Below, piece after piece: positions 23,356 through 36,568 of a stretch of 64,000 bases of DNA. The stretch is from the NCBI GenBank assembly GCA_036924085.1, contig JAVGWX010000002.1, positions 84,810,704 through 84,874,703 of the forward strand. Reading direction: 5' to 3'. Under the pieces are notes generated by a model. That model made no database searches and was not told the origin of the DNA. It worked only from the letters and a program-made list of their open reading frames with translations. The first letter of the stretch is position 1; each line of letters starts with the position of its first letter. Source of the DNA: Ariolimax columbianus. Lineage: Eukaryota > Mollusca > Gastropoda > Stylommatophora > Arionidae. Made by a program: the position numbers and the translations under genes.

Positions 23356-26300
23356 CTTTTAACTTATCCACATAATTAGTGCGTTACAATTGCAATACAT
23401 TTCAAAGTGCTGAAAATTGTCTGAACTTATGATATGCAATTTTTTTACAAATCACTTTCTACTCAATTTTTTATTTTAGAAACATTAGTTTTTCTTGTTA
23501 GTAAAATTACTTGAAAGTCAGTGGAAATGCTTTTAACTTATCCACATAATTAGTGCGTTACAATTGCAATACATTTCAAAGTTCTGAAAATTGAATAAAC
23601 TTTTATCTGCTATTTTTTTTCAAATCGCTTTCTACTCAATTTTGATTTTAGAAACATTGGTTTTTCTTGTCAGTAAAATCACTTGAAAGTCAGTGGAAAT
23701 GCTTTTAACTTATCCACATAATTAGTACGTTACAATTGCAATACATTTCAAAGTGCTGAACATTGTCTTAGTTTATGATCGGCAATTTTTTTTCAAATCG
23801 CCTTCTACTCAATTTTGATTTTAGAAACATTGGTTTTTCTTGTCAGTAAAATTACTTGAAAGTCACTGGAAATGCTTTTACCTTATCCACATAATTAGTG
23901 CGTTACAATTGCAATACATTTCAAAGTGCTGAAAATCGTCTGAACTTATGATATGCAATTTTTTTACAAATCGCTTTCTACTCAATTTTGATTTTAGAAA
24001 CATTGGTTTTTCTTGTCAGTAAAATCACTTGAAAGTCAGTGGAAATGCTTTTAACTTATCCACATAATTAGTACGTTAAAATTGCAATACATTTCAAAGT
24101 GCTGAAAATTGTTAAAACTTATAATATGCAATTTTTTTTCACATCGCCTTCAATTTTGATTTTAGAAACATCGGTTTATCTTGTAAGTAAAACTACTTGA
24201 AAGTGAGCGGAAATGCTTTTAACTTATCCACATAATTAGTGCGTTACAATTGCAATACATTTCAAAGTGCTGAAAATTGTCTGAACTTATGATATGCTAT
24301 TTTTTTACAAATCGCTTTCTACTCAATTTTTTATTTTAGAAACATTGGTTTTTCTTGTTAGTAAAATTACTTGAAAGTCAGTGGAAATGCTTTTAACTTA
24401 TCCACATAATTAGTGCGTTACAATTGCAATACATTTCAAAGTTCTGAAAATTGAATAAAATTATGATCTGCTATTTTTTTTCAAATCGCTTTCTACTCAA
24501 TTTTGATTTTAGAAACATTGGATTTTCTGGTCAGTAAAATTACTTGAAAGTCAGTGGAAATGCTTTTAACTTATCCACATAATTAGTGCGTTACAATTGC
24601 AATACATTTCAAAGTGCTGAAAATTGTCTGAACTTATGATATGCTATTTTTTTACAAATAGCTTTCTACTCAATTTTGATTTTAGAAACATTGGTTTTTC
24701 TTGTCAGTAAAATTACTTGAAAGTGAGCGGAAATGCTTTTAACTTATCCACATAATTAGTGCGTTACAATTGCAATACATTTCAAAGTGCTGAAAATTGT
24801 CTGAACTTATGATATGCTATTTTTTTTCAAATAGCTTTCTACTCAATTTTGATTTTAGAAACATTGGTTTTTCTTGTCAGTAAAATTACTTGAAAGTCAG
24901 TGGAAATGCTTTTAACTTGTCCACATAATTAGTACGTTAAAATTGCAATACATTTCAAAGTGCTGAAAATTGTTAAAACTTATAATATGCAATTTTTTTT
25001 CAAATCGCCTTCAATTTTGATTTTAGAAACATTGGTTTTTCTTGTAAGTAAAACTACTTGAAAGTGAGCGGAAATGCTTTTAACTTATCCACATAATTAG
25101 TGCGTTACAATTGCAATACATTTCAAAGTGCTGAAAATTGTCTGAACTTATGATATGCTATTTTTTTACAAATCGCTTTCTACTCAATTTTTTATTTCAG
25201 AAACATTAGTTTTTCTTGTTAGTAAACTTACTTGAAAGTCAGTGGAAATGCTTTTAACTTATCCACATAATTAGTGCGTTACAATTGCAATACATTTCAA
25301 AGTGCTGAAAATTGTCTGAACTTATGATATGCTATTTTTTTACAAATCGCTTTCTACTCAATTTTGATTTTAGAAACATTGGTTTTTCTTGTCAGTAAAA
25401 TTACTTGAAAATCAGTGGAAATGCTTTTAACTTATCCACATAATTAGTACGTTAAAATTGCAATTCATTTCAAAGTGCTGAAAATTGTTCAAACTTATAA
25501 TATGCAATTTTTTTTCAAATCGCCTTCAATTTTGATTTTAGAAACATTGGTTTTTCTTGTAAGTAAAACTACTTGAAAGTGAGCGGAAATGCTTTTAACT
25601 TATCCACATAATTAGTGCGTTACAATTGCAATACATTTCAAAGTGCTGAAAATTGTCTGAACTTATGATATGCAATTTTTTTACAAATCACTTTCTACTC
25701 AATTTTTTATTTTAGAAACATTAGTTTTTCTTGTTAGTAAAATTACTTGAAAGTCAGTGGAAATGCTTTTAACTTATCCACATAATTAGTGCGTTACAAT
25801 TGCAATACATTTCAAAGTTCTGAAAATTGAATAAACTTTTATCTGCTATTTTTTTTCAAATCGCTTTCTACTCAATTTTGATTTTAGAAACATTGGATTT
25901 TCTGGTCAGTAAAATTACTTGAAAGTCAGTGGAAATGCTTTTAACTTATCCACATAATTAGTGCGTTACAATTGCAATACATTTCAAAGTGCTGAAAATT
26001 GTCTGAACTTATGATATGCTATTTTTTTACAAATCGCTTTCTACTCAATTTTGAATTTAGAAACATTGGATTTTCTTGTCAGTAAAATTACTTGAAAGTC
26101 AGTGGAAATGCTTTTAACTTATCCACATAATTAGTGCGTTACAATTGCAATACATTTCAAAGTGCTGAAAATTGTCTGAACTTATGATATGCTATTTTTT
26201 TAAAATCGCTTTCTACTCAATTTTGATTTTAGAAACATTGGTTTTTCTTGTCAGTAAAATTACTTGAAAGTCAGTGGAAATGCTTTTAACTTGTCCACAT

Positions 26301-27142
26301 AATTAGTACGTTAAAATTGCAATACATTTCAAAGTGCTGAAAATTGTTAAAACTTATATGCAATTTTTTTTTTTAAATCGCCTTCAATTTTGATTTTTGA
26401 AACATTGGTTTTTCTTGTAAGTAAAACTACTTGAAAGTGAGCGGAAATGCTTTTAACTTATCCACATAATTAGTGCGTTACAATTGCAATACATTTCAAA
26501 GTGCTGAAAATTGTCTGAACTTATGATATGCTATTTTTTTACAAATCGCTTTCTACTCAATTTTTTATTTTAGAAACATTGGTTTTTCTTGTTAGTAAAA
26601 TTACTTGAAAGTCAGTGGAAATGCTTTTAACTTATCCACATAATTAGTGCGTTACATATGCAATACATTTCAAAGTTCTGAAAATTGAATAAAATTATGA
26701 TCTGCTATTTTTTTTCAAATCGCTTTCTACTCAATTTTGATTTTAGAAACATTGGATTTTCTGGTCAGTAAAATTACTTGAAAGTCAGTGGAAATGCTTT
26801 TAACTTATCCACATAATTAGTGCGTTACAATTGCAATACATTTCAAAGTGCTGAAAATTGTCTGAACTTATGATATGCTATTTTTTTACAAATAGCTTTC
26901 TACTCAATTTTGATTTTAGAAACATTGGTTTTTCTTGTCAGTAAAATTACTTGAAAGTGAGCGGAAATGCTTTTAACTTATCCACATAATTAGTGCGTTA
27001 CAATTGCAATACATTTCAAAGTGCTGAAAATTGTCTGAACTTATGATATGCTATTTTTTTTCAAATAGCTTTCTACTCAATTTTGATTTTAGAAACATTG
27101 GTTTTTCTTGTCAGTAAAATTACTTGAAAGTCAGTGGAAATG
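21297..27142 (+). repeat. 5.85-kb 34-monomer block, copy 2
   Basis: Repeats 10635-16479 monomer for monomer, including both hybrids (23530, 23702), the H with GATATGCAAT (23875), CAAATCACTTTC (25684), GAATTTAG (near 26053) and CATATG (26649). Differences are isolated: one extra T in the tract near 23270, TTTATTTCAG near 25195, and Ca at 24390 with CAATTG where copy 1 (13727) has CATATG. The next monomer, 27143, departs from copy 1. Confidence 0.88.
25424..27142 (+). repeat. 10-mer HOR copy 1 (1,719 bp)
   Basis: Order Ai-B2-C-Dg-E-As-B1-Ca-Ea-Ea; starts 25424, 25592, 25766, 25938, 26111, 26283, 26450, 26624, 26797 and 26970. The lengths sum to 1,719 bp, which equals the spacing of the CATATG-bearing Ca monomers (26624 and 28343). 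It is nested inside the second 5.85-kb block, so the 1,719-bp duplication came after that block was formed or changed only this copy. Confidence 0.88.
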
Positions 27143-28861
27143 CTTTTAACTTGTCCACATAATTAGTACGTTAAAATTGCAATTCATTTCAAAGTGCTGA
27201 AAATTGTTAAAACTTATAATATGCAATTTTTTTTCAAATCGCCTTCAATTTTGATTTTAGAAACATTGGTTTTTCTTGTAAGTAAAACTACTTGAAAGTG
27301 AGCGGAAATGCTTTTAACTTATCCACATAATTAGTGCGTTACAATTGCAATACATTTCAAAGTGCTGAAAATTGTCTGAACTTATGATATGCAATTTTTT
27401 TACAAATCACTTTCTACTCAATTTTTTATTTTAGAAACATTAGTTTTTCTTGTTAGTAAAATTACTTGAAAGTCAGTGGAAATGCTTTTAACTTATCCAC
27501 ATAATTAGTGCGTTACAATTGCAATACATTTCAAAGTTCTGAAAATTGAATAAACTTTTATCTGCTATTTTTTTTCAAATCGCTTTCTACTCAATTTTGA
27601 TTTTAGAAACATTGGATTTTCTGGTCAGTAAAATTACTTGAAAGTCAGTGGAAATGCTTTTAACTTATCCACATAATTAGTGCGTTACAATTGCAATACA
27701 TTTCAAAGTGCTGAAAATTGTCTGAACTTATGATATGCTATTTTTTTACAAATCGCTTTCTACTCAATTTTGAATTTAGAAACATTGGATTTTCTTGTCA
27801 GTAAAATTACTTGAAAGTCAGTGGAAATGCTTTTAACTTATCCACATAATTAGTGCGTTACAATTGCAATACATTTCAAAGTGCTGAAAATTGTCTGAAC
27901 TTATGATATGCTATTTTTTTAAAATCGCTTTCTACTCAATTTTGATTTTAGAAACATTGGTTTTTCTTGTCAGTAAAATTACTTGAAAGTCAGTGGAAAT
28001 GCTTTTAACTTGTCCACATAATTAGTACGTTAAAATTGCAATACATTTCAAAGTGCTGAAAATTGTTAAAACTTATATGCAATTTTTTTTTAAAAATCGC
28101 CTTCAATTTTGATTTTTGAAACATTGGTTTTTCTTGTAAGTAAAACTACTTGAAAGTGAGCGGAAATGCTTTTAACTTATCCACATAATTAGTGCGTTAC
28201 AATTGCAATACATTTCAAAGTGCTGAAAATTGTCTGAACTTATGATATGCTATTTTTTTACAAATCGCTTTCTACTCAATTTTTTATTTTAGAAACATTG
28301 GTTTTTCTTGTTAGTAAAATTACTTGAAAGTCAGTGGAAATGCTTTTAACTTATCCACATAATTAGTGCGTTACATATGCAATACATTTCAAAGTTCTGA
28401 AAATTGAATAAAATTATGATCTGCTATTTTTTTTCAAATCGCTTTCTACTCAATTTTGATTTTAGAAACATTGGATTTTCTGGTCAGTAAAATTACTTGA
28501 AAGTCAGTGGAAATGCTTTTAACTTATCCACATAATTAGTTCGTTACAATTGCAATACATTTCAAAGTGCTGAAAATTGTCTGAACTTATGATATGCTAT
28601 TTTTTTACAAATAGCTTTCTACTCAATTTTGATTTTAGAAACATTGGTTTTTCTTGTCAGTAAAATTACTTGAAAGTGAGCGGAAATGCTTTTAACTTAT
28701 CCACATAATTAGTGCGTTACAATTGCAATACATTTCAAAGTGCTGAAAATTGTCTGAACTTATGATATGCTATTTTTTTTCAAATAGCTTTCTACTCAAT
28801 TTTGATTTTAGAAACATTGGTTTTTCTTGTCAGTAAAATTACTTGAAAGTCAGTGGAAATG
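27143..28861 (+). repeat. 10-mer HOR copy 2 (1,719 bp)
   Basis: Starts 27143, 27311, 27485, 27657, 27830, 28002, 28169, 28343, 28516 and 28689. The first monomer is an Ag/Ai mix: TTGTCCAC and GTTAAAAC of Ag with the GCAATTCATT of Ai, so the exchange that made the duplication probably lies in this monomer. Ea at 28516 has TTCGTTACAATTGC, a single-base change from TGCG. Confidence 0.87.
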
Positions 28862-30749
28862 CTTTTAACTTGTCCACATAATTAGTACGTTAAAATTGCA
28901 ATACATTTCAAAGTGCTGAAAATTGTTAAAACTTATAATATGCAATTTTTTTTCAAATCGCCTTCAATTTTGATTTTAGAAACATTGGTTTTTCTTGTAA
29001 GTAAAACTACTTGAAAGTGAGCGGAAATGCTTTTAACTTATCCACATAATTAGTGCGTTACAATTGCAATACATTTCAAAGTGCTGAAAATTGTCTGAAC
29101 TTATGATATGCTATTTTTTTACAAATCGCTTTCTACTCAATTTTTTATTTTAGAAACATTAGTTTTTCTTGTTAGTAAACTTACTTGAAAGTCAGTGGAA
29201 ATGCTTTTAACTTATCCACATAATTAGTGCGTTACAATTGCAATACATTTCAAAGTGCTGAAAATTGTCTGAACTTATGATATGCTATTTTTTTACAAAT
29301 CGCTTTCTACTCAATTTTGATTTTAGAAACATTGGTTTTTCTTGTCAGTAAAATTACTTGAAAATCAGTGGAAATGCTTTTAACTTATCCACATAATTAG
29401 TACGTTAAAATTGCAATTCATTTCAAAGTGCTGAAAATTGTTCAAACTTATAATATGCAATTTTTTTTCAAATCGCCTTCAATTTTGATTTTAGAAACAT
29501 TGGTTTTTCTTGTAAGTAAAACTACTTGAAAGTGAGCGGAAATGCTTTTAACTTATCCACATAATTAGTGCGTTACAATTGCAATACATTTCAAAGTGCT
29601 GAAAATTGTCTGAACTTATGATATGCAATTTTTTTACAAATCACTTTCTACTCAATTTTTTATTTTAGAAACATTAGTTTTTCTTGTTAGTAAAATTACT
29701 TGAAAGTCAGTGGAAATGCTTTTAACTTATCCACATAATTAGTGCGTTACAATTGCAATACATTTCAAAGTTCTGAAAATTGAATAAACTTTTATCTGCT
29801 ATTTTTTTTCAAATCGCTTTCTACTCAATTTTGATTTTAGAAACATTGGATTTTCTGGTCAGTAAAATTACTTGAAAGTCAGTGGAAATGCTTTTAACTT
29901 ATCCACATAATTAGTGCGTTACAATTGCAATACATTTCAAAGTGCTGAAAATTGTCTGAACTTATGATATGCTATTTTTTTACAAATCGCTTTCTACTCA
30001 ATTTTGAATTTAGAAACATTGGATTTTCTTGTCAGTAAAATTACTTGAAAGTCAGTGGAAATGCTTTTAACTTATCCACATAATTAGTGCGTTACAATTG
30101 CAATACATTTCAAAGTGCTGAAAATTGTCTGAACTTATGATATGCTATTTTTTTAAAATCGCTTTCTACTCAATTTTGATTTTAGAAACATTGGTTTTTC
30201 TTGTCAGTAAAATTACTTGAAAGTCAGTGGAAATGCTTTTAACTTGTCCACATAATTAGTACGTTAAAATTGCAATACATTTCAAAGTGCTGAAAATTGT
30301 TAAAACTTATATGCAATTTTTTTTTTTAAATCGCTTTCAATTTTGATTTTTGAAACATTGGTTTTTCTTGTAAGTAAAACTACTTGAAAGTGAGCGGAAA
30401 TGCTTTTAACTTATCCACATAATTAGTGCGTTACAATTGCAATACATTTCAAAGTGCTGAAAATTGTCTGAACTTATGATATGCTATTTTTTTACAAATC
30501 GCTTTCTACTCAATTTTTTATTTTAGAAACATTGGTTTTTCTTGTTAGTAAAATTACTTGAAAGTCAGTGGAAATGCTTTTAACTTATCCACATAATTAG
30601 TGCGTTACATATGCAATACATTTCAAAGTTCTGAAAATTGAATAAAATTATGATCTGCTATTTTTTTTCAAATCGCTTTCTACTCAATTTTGATTTTAGA
30701 AACATTGGATTTTCTGGTCAGTAAAATTACTTGAAAGTCAGTGGAAATG
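28862..30749 (+). repeat. 11-monomer segment homologous to 14246-16133
   Basis: Order Ag-Bt-E-Ai-B2-C-Dg-E-As-B1-Ca, starts 28862, 29030, 29204, 29377, 29545, 29719, 29891, 30064, 30236, 30403 and 30577. It matches 14246-16133 at a constant offset of 14,616 bp, and the match can be extended left to 28169/13553. It is therefore a third occurrence of this stretch, after 14-16 kb and 24.9-26.8 kb. Right of 30749 the order changes to a new domain. Confidence 0.86.
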
Positions 30750-31601
30750 CTTTTAACTTATCCACATAATTAGTGCGTTACAATTGCAATTCATTTCAAA
30801 GTGCTGAAAATTGTTAAAACTTATAATATGCAATTTTTTTTCAAATCGCCTTCAATTTTGATTTTAGAAACATTGCTTTTTCTTGTAAGTAAAACTACTT
30901 GAAAGTGAGCGGAAATGCTTTTAACTTATCCACATAATTAGTGCGTTACAATTGCAATACATTTCAAAGTGCTGAACATTGTCTTAGTTTAAGATCGGCA
31001 ATTTTTTTTCAAATCGCCTTCTACTCAATTTTGATTTTAGAAACATTGGTTTTTCTTGTTAGTAAAATTACTTGAAAGTCACTGGAAACGCTTTTACCTT
31101 ATCCACATAATTAGTGCGTTACAATTGCAATACATTTCAAAGTGCTGAAAATTGTCTGAACTTATGATATGCTATTTTTTTACAAATCGCTTTCTACTCA
31201 ATTTTGATTTTAGAAACATTGGTTTTTCTTGTCAGTAAAATTACTTGAAAGTGGAAATGCTTTTAACTTGTCCACATAATTAGTACGTTAAAATTGCAAT
31301 ACATTTCAAAGTGCTGAAAATTGTTAAAACTTGTAATATGCAATTTTTTTTCAAATCGCCTTCAATTTTGATTTTAGAAACATTGGTTTTTCTTGTAAGT
31401 AAAACTACTTGAAAGTGAGCGGAAATGCTTTTAACTTATCCACATAATTAGTGCGTTACAATTGCAATACATTTCAAAGTGCTGAAAATTGTCTGAACTT
31501 ATGATATGCTATTTTTTTACAAATCGCTTTCTACTCAATTTTTTATTTTAGAAACATTAGTTTTTCTTGTTAGTAAAATTACTTGAAAGTCAGTGGAAAT
31601 G
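30750..31601 (+). repeat. Left flank of the 7-mer domain, with hybrid monomer (5 monomers)
   Basis: Starts 30750 hybrid (long-class head TGCGTTACAATTGC joined to an Ai-like body with GCAATTCATT, TTAAAAC and CATTGC), 30918 G with GTTTAAGATCGG, 31091 H-like with head CTTTTACC and a 4-bp shortening GAAAGTGGAAATG (169 bp), 31260 Ag with TTGTAATATGC, 31428 B-type with CATTAG. Three of these types return in the 7-mer units to the right, so this is an earlier, partly different version of that unit. Confidence 0.84.
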
Positions 31602-32800
31602 CTTTTAACTTATCCACATAATTAGTGCGTTACAATTGCAATACATTTCAAAGTTCGGAAAATCTAATAAACTTATGATCTGCTATTTTTTTTCAAATCG
31701 CTTTCTACTCAATTTTGATTTTAGAAACATTGGATTTTCATGTCAGTAAAATTACTTGAAAGTCAGTGGAAATGCTTTTAACTTATCCACATAATTAGTG
31801 CGTTACAATTGCAATACATTTCAAAGTGCTGAAAATTGTCTGAACTTATGATATGCTATTTTTTTACAAATCGCTTTCTACTCAATTTTGATTTTAGAAA
31901 CATTGGTTTTTCTTGTCAGTAAAATTACTTGAAAGTCAGTGGAAATGCTTTTAACTTATCCACATAAATAGTACGTTAAAATTGCAATTCATTTCAAAGT
32001 GCTGAAAATTGTTAAAACTTATAATATGCAATTTTTTTTCAAATCGCCTTCAATTTTGATTTTAGAAACATTGCTTTTTCTTGTAAGTAAAACTACTTGA
32101 AAGTGAGCGGAAATGCTTTTAACTTATCCACATAATTAGTGCGTTACAATTGCAATACATTTCAAAGTGCTGAACATTGTCTTAGTTTAAGATCGGCAAT
32201 TTTTTTTCAAATCGCCTTCTACTCAATTTTGATTTTAGAAACATTGGTTTTTCTTGTTAGTAAAATTACTTGAAAGTCACTGGAAACGCTTTTACCTTAT
32301 CCACATAATTAGTGCGTTACAATTGCAATACATTTTCAAAGTGCTGAAAATTGTCTGAACTTATGATATGCTATTTTTTTACAAATCGCTTTCTACTCAA
32401 TTTTGATTTTAGAAACATTGGTTTTTCTTGTCAGTAAAATTACTTGAAAGTGGAAATGCTTTTAACTTATCCACATAATTAGTACGTTACAATTGCAATA
32501 CATTTCAAAGTGCTGAAAATTGTACAAACTTATAATATGCAATTTTTCTTCAAATCGCCTTCAATTTTGATTTTAGAAACATTGGTTTTTCTTGTAAGTA
32601 AAACTACTTGAAAGTGAGCGGAAATGCTTTTAACTTATCCACATAATTAGTGCGTTACCATTGCAATACATTTCAAAGTGCTGAACATTGTCTTAGTTTA
32701 TGATCGGCAATTTTTTTTCAAATCGCCTACTACTGAAATTTTGATTTTAGAAACATTGGTTTTTCTTATCAGTAAAATTACTTGAAAGTCAGTGGAAATG
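31602..32800 (+). repeat. 7-mer HOR copy 1 (1,199 bp)
   Basis: Starts 31602 (C-like with GTTCGGAAAATCTAATAAAC), 31775 E, 31948 Ai-like with CATAAATAG and CATTGC, 32116 G with GTTTAAGATCGG, 32289 H-like with GAAAGTGGAAATG, 32459 short with GTACAAAC and a C in the T tract, and 32627 G-like with TTACCATTGC, TACTACTGAAATTTT and CTTATCAG. The lengths sum to 1,199 bp. This copy has one extra T (CATTTTCAAAG near 32332) absent from copy 2. Confidence 0.9.
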
Positions 32801-33998
32801 CTTTTAACTTATCCACATAATTAGTGCGTTACAATTGCAATACATTTCAAAGTTCGGAAAATCTAATAAACTTATGATCTGCTATTTTTTTTCAAATCGC
32901 TTTCTACTCAATTTTGATTTTAGAAACATTGGATTTTCATGTCAGTAAAATTACTTGAAAGTCAGTGGAAATGCTTTTAACTTATCCACATAATTAGTGC
33001 GTTACAATTGCAATACATTTCAAAGTGCTGAAAATTGTCTGAACTTATGATATGCTATTTTTTTACAAATCGCTTTCTACTCAATTTTGATTTTAGAAAC
33101 ATTGGTTTTTCTTGTCAGTAAAATTACTTGAAAGTCAGTGGAAATGCTTTTAACTTATCCACATAAATAGTACGTTAAAATTGCAATTCATTTCAAAGTG
33201 CTGAAAATTGTTAAAACTTATAATATGCAATTTTTTTTCAAATCGCCTTCAATTTTGATTTTAGAAACATTGCTTTTTCTTGTAAGTAAAACTACTTGAA
33301 AGTGAGCGGAAATGCTTTTAACTTATCCACATAATTAGTGCGTTACAATTGCAATACATTTCAAAGTGCTGAACATTGTCTTAGTTTAAGATCGGCAATT
33401 TTTTTTCAAATCGCCTTCTACTCAATTTTGATTTTAGAAACATTGGTTTTTCTTGTTAGTAAAATTACTTGAAAGTCACTGGAAACGCTTTTACCTTATC
33501 CACATAATTAGTGCGTTACAATTGCAATACATTTCAAAGTGCTGAAAATTGTCTGAACTTATGATATGCTATTTTTTTACAAATCGCTTTCTACTCAATT
33601 TTGATTTTAGAAACATTGGTTTTTCTTGTCAGTAAAATTACTTGAAAGTGGAAATGCTTTTAACTTATCCACATAATTAGTATGTTACAATTGCAATACA
33701 TTTCAAAGTGCTGAAAATTGTACAAACTTATAATATGCAATTTTTCTTCAAATCGCCTTCAATTTTGATTTTAGAAACATTGGTTTTTCTTGTAAGTAAA
33801 ACTACTTGAAAGTGAGCGGAAATGCTTTTAACTTATCCACATAATTAGTGCGTTACCATTGCAATACATTTCAAAGTGCTGAACATTGTCTTAGTTTATG
33901 ATCGGCAATTTTTTTTCAAATCGCCTACTACTGAAATTTTGATTTTAGAAACATTGGTTTTTCTTATCAGTAAAATTACTTGAAAGTCAGTGGAAATG
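32801..33998 (+). repeat. 7-mer HOR copy 2 (1,198 bp)
   Basis: Starts 32801, 32974, 33147, 33315, 33488, 33657 and 33825, with the same seven types and the same rare variants as copy 1. Apart from the missing T, one visible difference is TATGTTACAATTGC near 33683 against TACGTTACAATTGC in copy 1, a C-to-T change at a CpG. Confidence 0.9.
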
Positions 33999-36568
33999 CT
34001 TTTAACTTATCCACATAATTAGTGCGTTACAATTGCAATACATTTCAAAGTGCTGAAAATTGTTAAAACTTATATGCAATTTTTTTTTTTAAATCGCCTT
34101 CAATTTTGATTTTTGAAACATTGGTTTTTCTTGTAAGTAAAACTACTTGAAAGTGAGCGGAAATGCTTTTAACTTATCCACATAATTAGTGCGTTACAAT
34201 TGCAATACATTTCAAAGTGCTGAAAATTGTCTGAACTTATGATATGCTATTTTTTTACAAATCGCTTTCTACTCAATTTTGATTTCAGAAACATTGGTTT
34301 TTCTTGTCAGTAAAATTACTTGAAAGTCAGTGGAAATGCTTTTAACTTATCCACATAATTAGTACGTTAAAATTGCAATTCATTTCAAAGTGCTGAAAAT
34401 TGTTCAAACTTATAATATGCAATTTTTTTTCAAATCGCCTTTAATTTTGATTTTAGAAACATTGCTTTTTCTTGTCAGTAAAATTACTTGAAAGTCACTG
34501 GAAATGCTTTTACCTTATCCACATAATTAGTGCGTTACAATTGCAATACATTTCAAAGTGCTGAAAATCGTCTGAACTTATGATATGCAATTTTTTTACA
34601 AATCGCTTTCTACTCAATTTTGATTTTAGAAACATTGGTTTTTCTTGTCAGTAAAATCACTTGAAAGTCAGTGGAAATGCTTTTAACTTATCCACATAAT
34701 TAGTACGTTAAAATTGCAATACATTTCAAAGTGCTGAAAATTGTTAAAACTTATAATATGCAATTTTTTTTCACATCGCCTTCAATTTTGATTTTAGAAA
34801 CATCGGTTTATCTTGTAAGTAAAACTACTTGAAAGTGAGCGGAAATGCTTTTAACTTATCCACATAATTAGTGCGTTACAATTGCAATACATTTCAAAGT
34901 GCTGAAAATTGTCTGAACTTATGATATGCTATTTTTTTACAAATCGCTTTCTACTCAATTTTTTATTTTAGAAACATTGGTTTTTCTTGTTAGTAAAATT
35001 ACTTGAAAGTCAGTGGAAATGCTTTTAACTTATCCACATAATTAGTGCGTTACAATTGCAATACATTTCAAAGTTCTGAAAATTGAATAAAATTATGATC
35101 TGCTATTTTTTTTCAAATCGCTTTCTACTCAATTTTGATTTTAGAAACATTGGATTTTCTGGTCAGTAAAATTACTTGAAAGTCAGTGGAAATGCTTTTA
35201 ACTTATCCACATAATTAGTGCGTTACAATTGCAATACATTTCAAAGTGCTGAAAATTGTTTGAACTTATGATATGCTATTTTTTTACAAATAGCTTTCTA
35301 CTCAATTTTGATTTTAGAAACATTGGTTTTTCTTGTCAGTAAAATTACTTGAAAGTCAGTGGAAATGCTTTTAACTTGTCCACATAATTAGTACGTTAAA
35401 ATTGCAATACATTTCAAAGTGCTGAAAATTGTTAAAACTTATAATATGCAATTTTTTTTCAAATCGCCTTCAATTTTGATTTTAGAAACATTGGTTTTTC
35501 TTGTAAGTAAAACTACTTGAAAGTGAGCGGAAATGCTTTTAACTTATCCACATAATTAGTGCGTTACAATTGCAATACATTTCAAAGTGCTGAAAATTGT
35601 CTGAACTTATGATATGCTATTTTTTTACAAATCGCTTTCTACTCAATTTTTTATTTTAGAAACATTAGTTTTTCTTGTTAGTAAACTTACTTGAAAGTCA
35701 GTGGAAATGCTTTTAACTTATCCACATAATTAGTGCGTTACAATTGCAATACATTTCAAAGTGCTGAAAATTGTCTGAACTTATGATATGCTATTTTTTT
35801 TAAATCGCTTTCTACTCAATTTTGATTTTAGAAACATTGGTTTTTCTTGTCAGTAAAATTACTTGAAAGTCAGTGGAAATGCTTTTAACTTGTCCACATA
35901 ATTAGTACGTTAAAATTGCAATACATTTCAAAGTGCTGAAAATTGTTAAAACTTATATGCAATTTTTTTTTTAAAATCGCCTTTAATTTTGATTTTTGAA
36001 ACATTGGTTTTTCTTGTAAGTAAAACTACTTGAAAGTGAGCGGAAATGCTTTTAACTTATCCACATAATTAGTGCGTTACAATTGCAATACATTTCAAAG
36101 TGCTGAAAATTGTCTGAACTTATGATATGCTATTTTTTTACAAATCGCTTTCTACTCAATTTTTTATTTTAGAAACATTAGTTTTTCTTGTTAGTAAACT
36201 TACTTGAAAGTCAGTGGAAATGCTTTTAACTTATCCACATAATTAGTGCGTTACAATTGCAATACATTTCAAAGTTCTGAAAATTGAATAAATTTATGAT
36301 CTGCTATTTTTTTTCAAATCGCTTTCTACTCAATTTTGATTTTAGAAACATTGGATTTTCTGGTCAGTAAAATTACTTGAAAGTCAGTGGAAATGCTTTT
36401 AACTTATCCACATAATTAGTGCGTTACAATTGCAATACATTTCAAAGTGCTGAAAATTGTCTGAACTTATGATATGCTATTTTTTTACAAATCGCTTTCT
36501 ACTCAATTTTGATTTTAGAAACATTGGTTTTTCTTGTCAGTAAAATTACTTGAAAGTCAGTGGAAATG
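33999..36568 (+). repeat. Mosaic satellite segment with two hybrid monomers (15 monomers)
   Basis: Starts: 33999 hybrid (long-class head on As body, 167 bp), 34166 E with GATTTCAG, 34339 Ai/G hybrid, 34507 H, 34680 Ac, 34848 B1, 35022 Ca, 35195 Ea with GTTTGAAC, 35368 Ag, 35536 Bt, 35710 E, 35882 As, 36049 Bt, 36223 C3-like with AAATTTATGATCTG, 36396 E. The Ai/G hybrid starts as Ai (GCAATTCATT, CATTGC) and ends with GTCAGTAAAATTAC and GTCACTGG, the tail normally found on G, so one monomer-length was lost between Ai and H. Confidence 0.84.
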
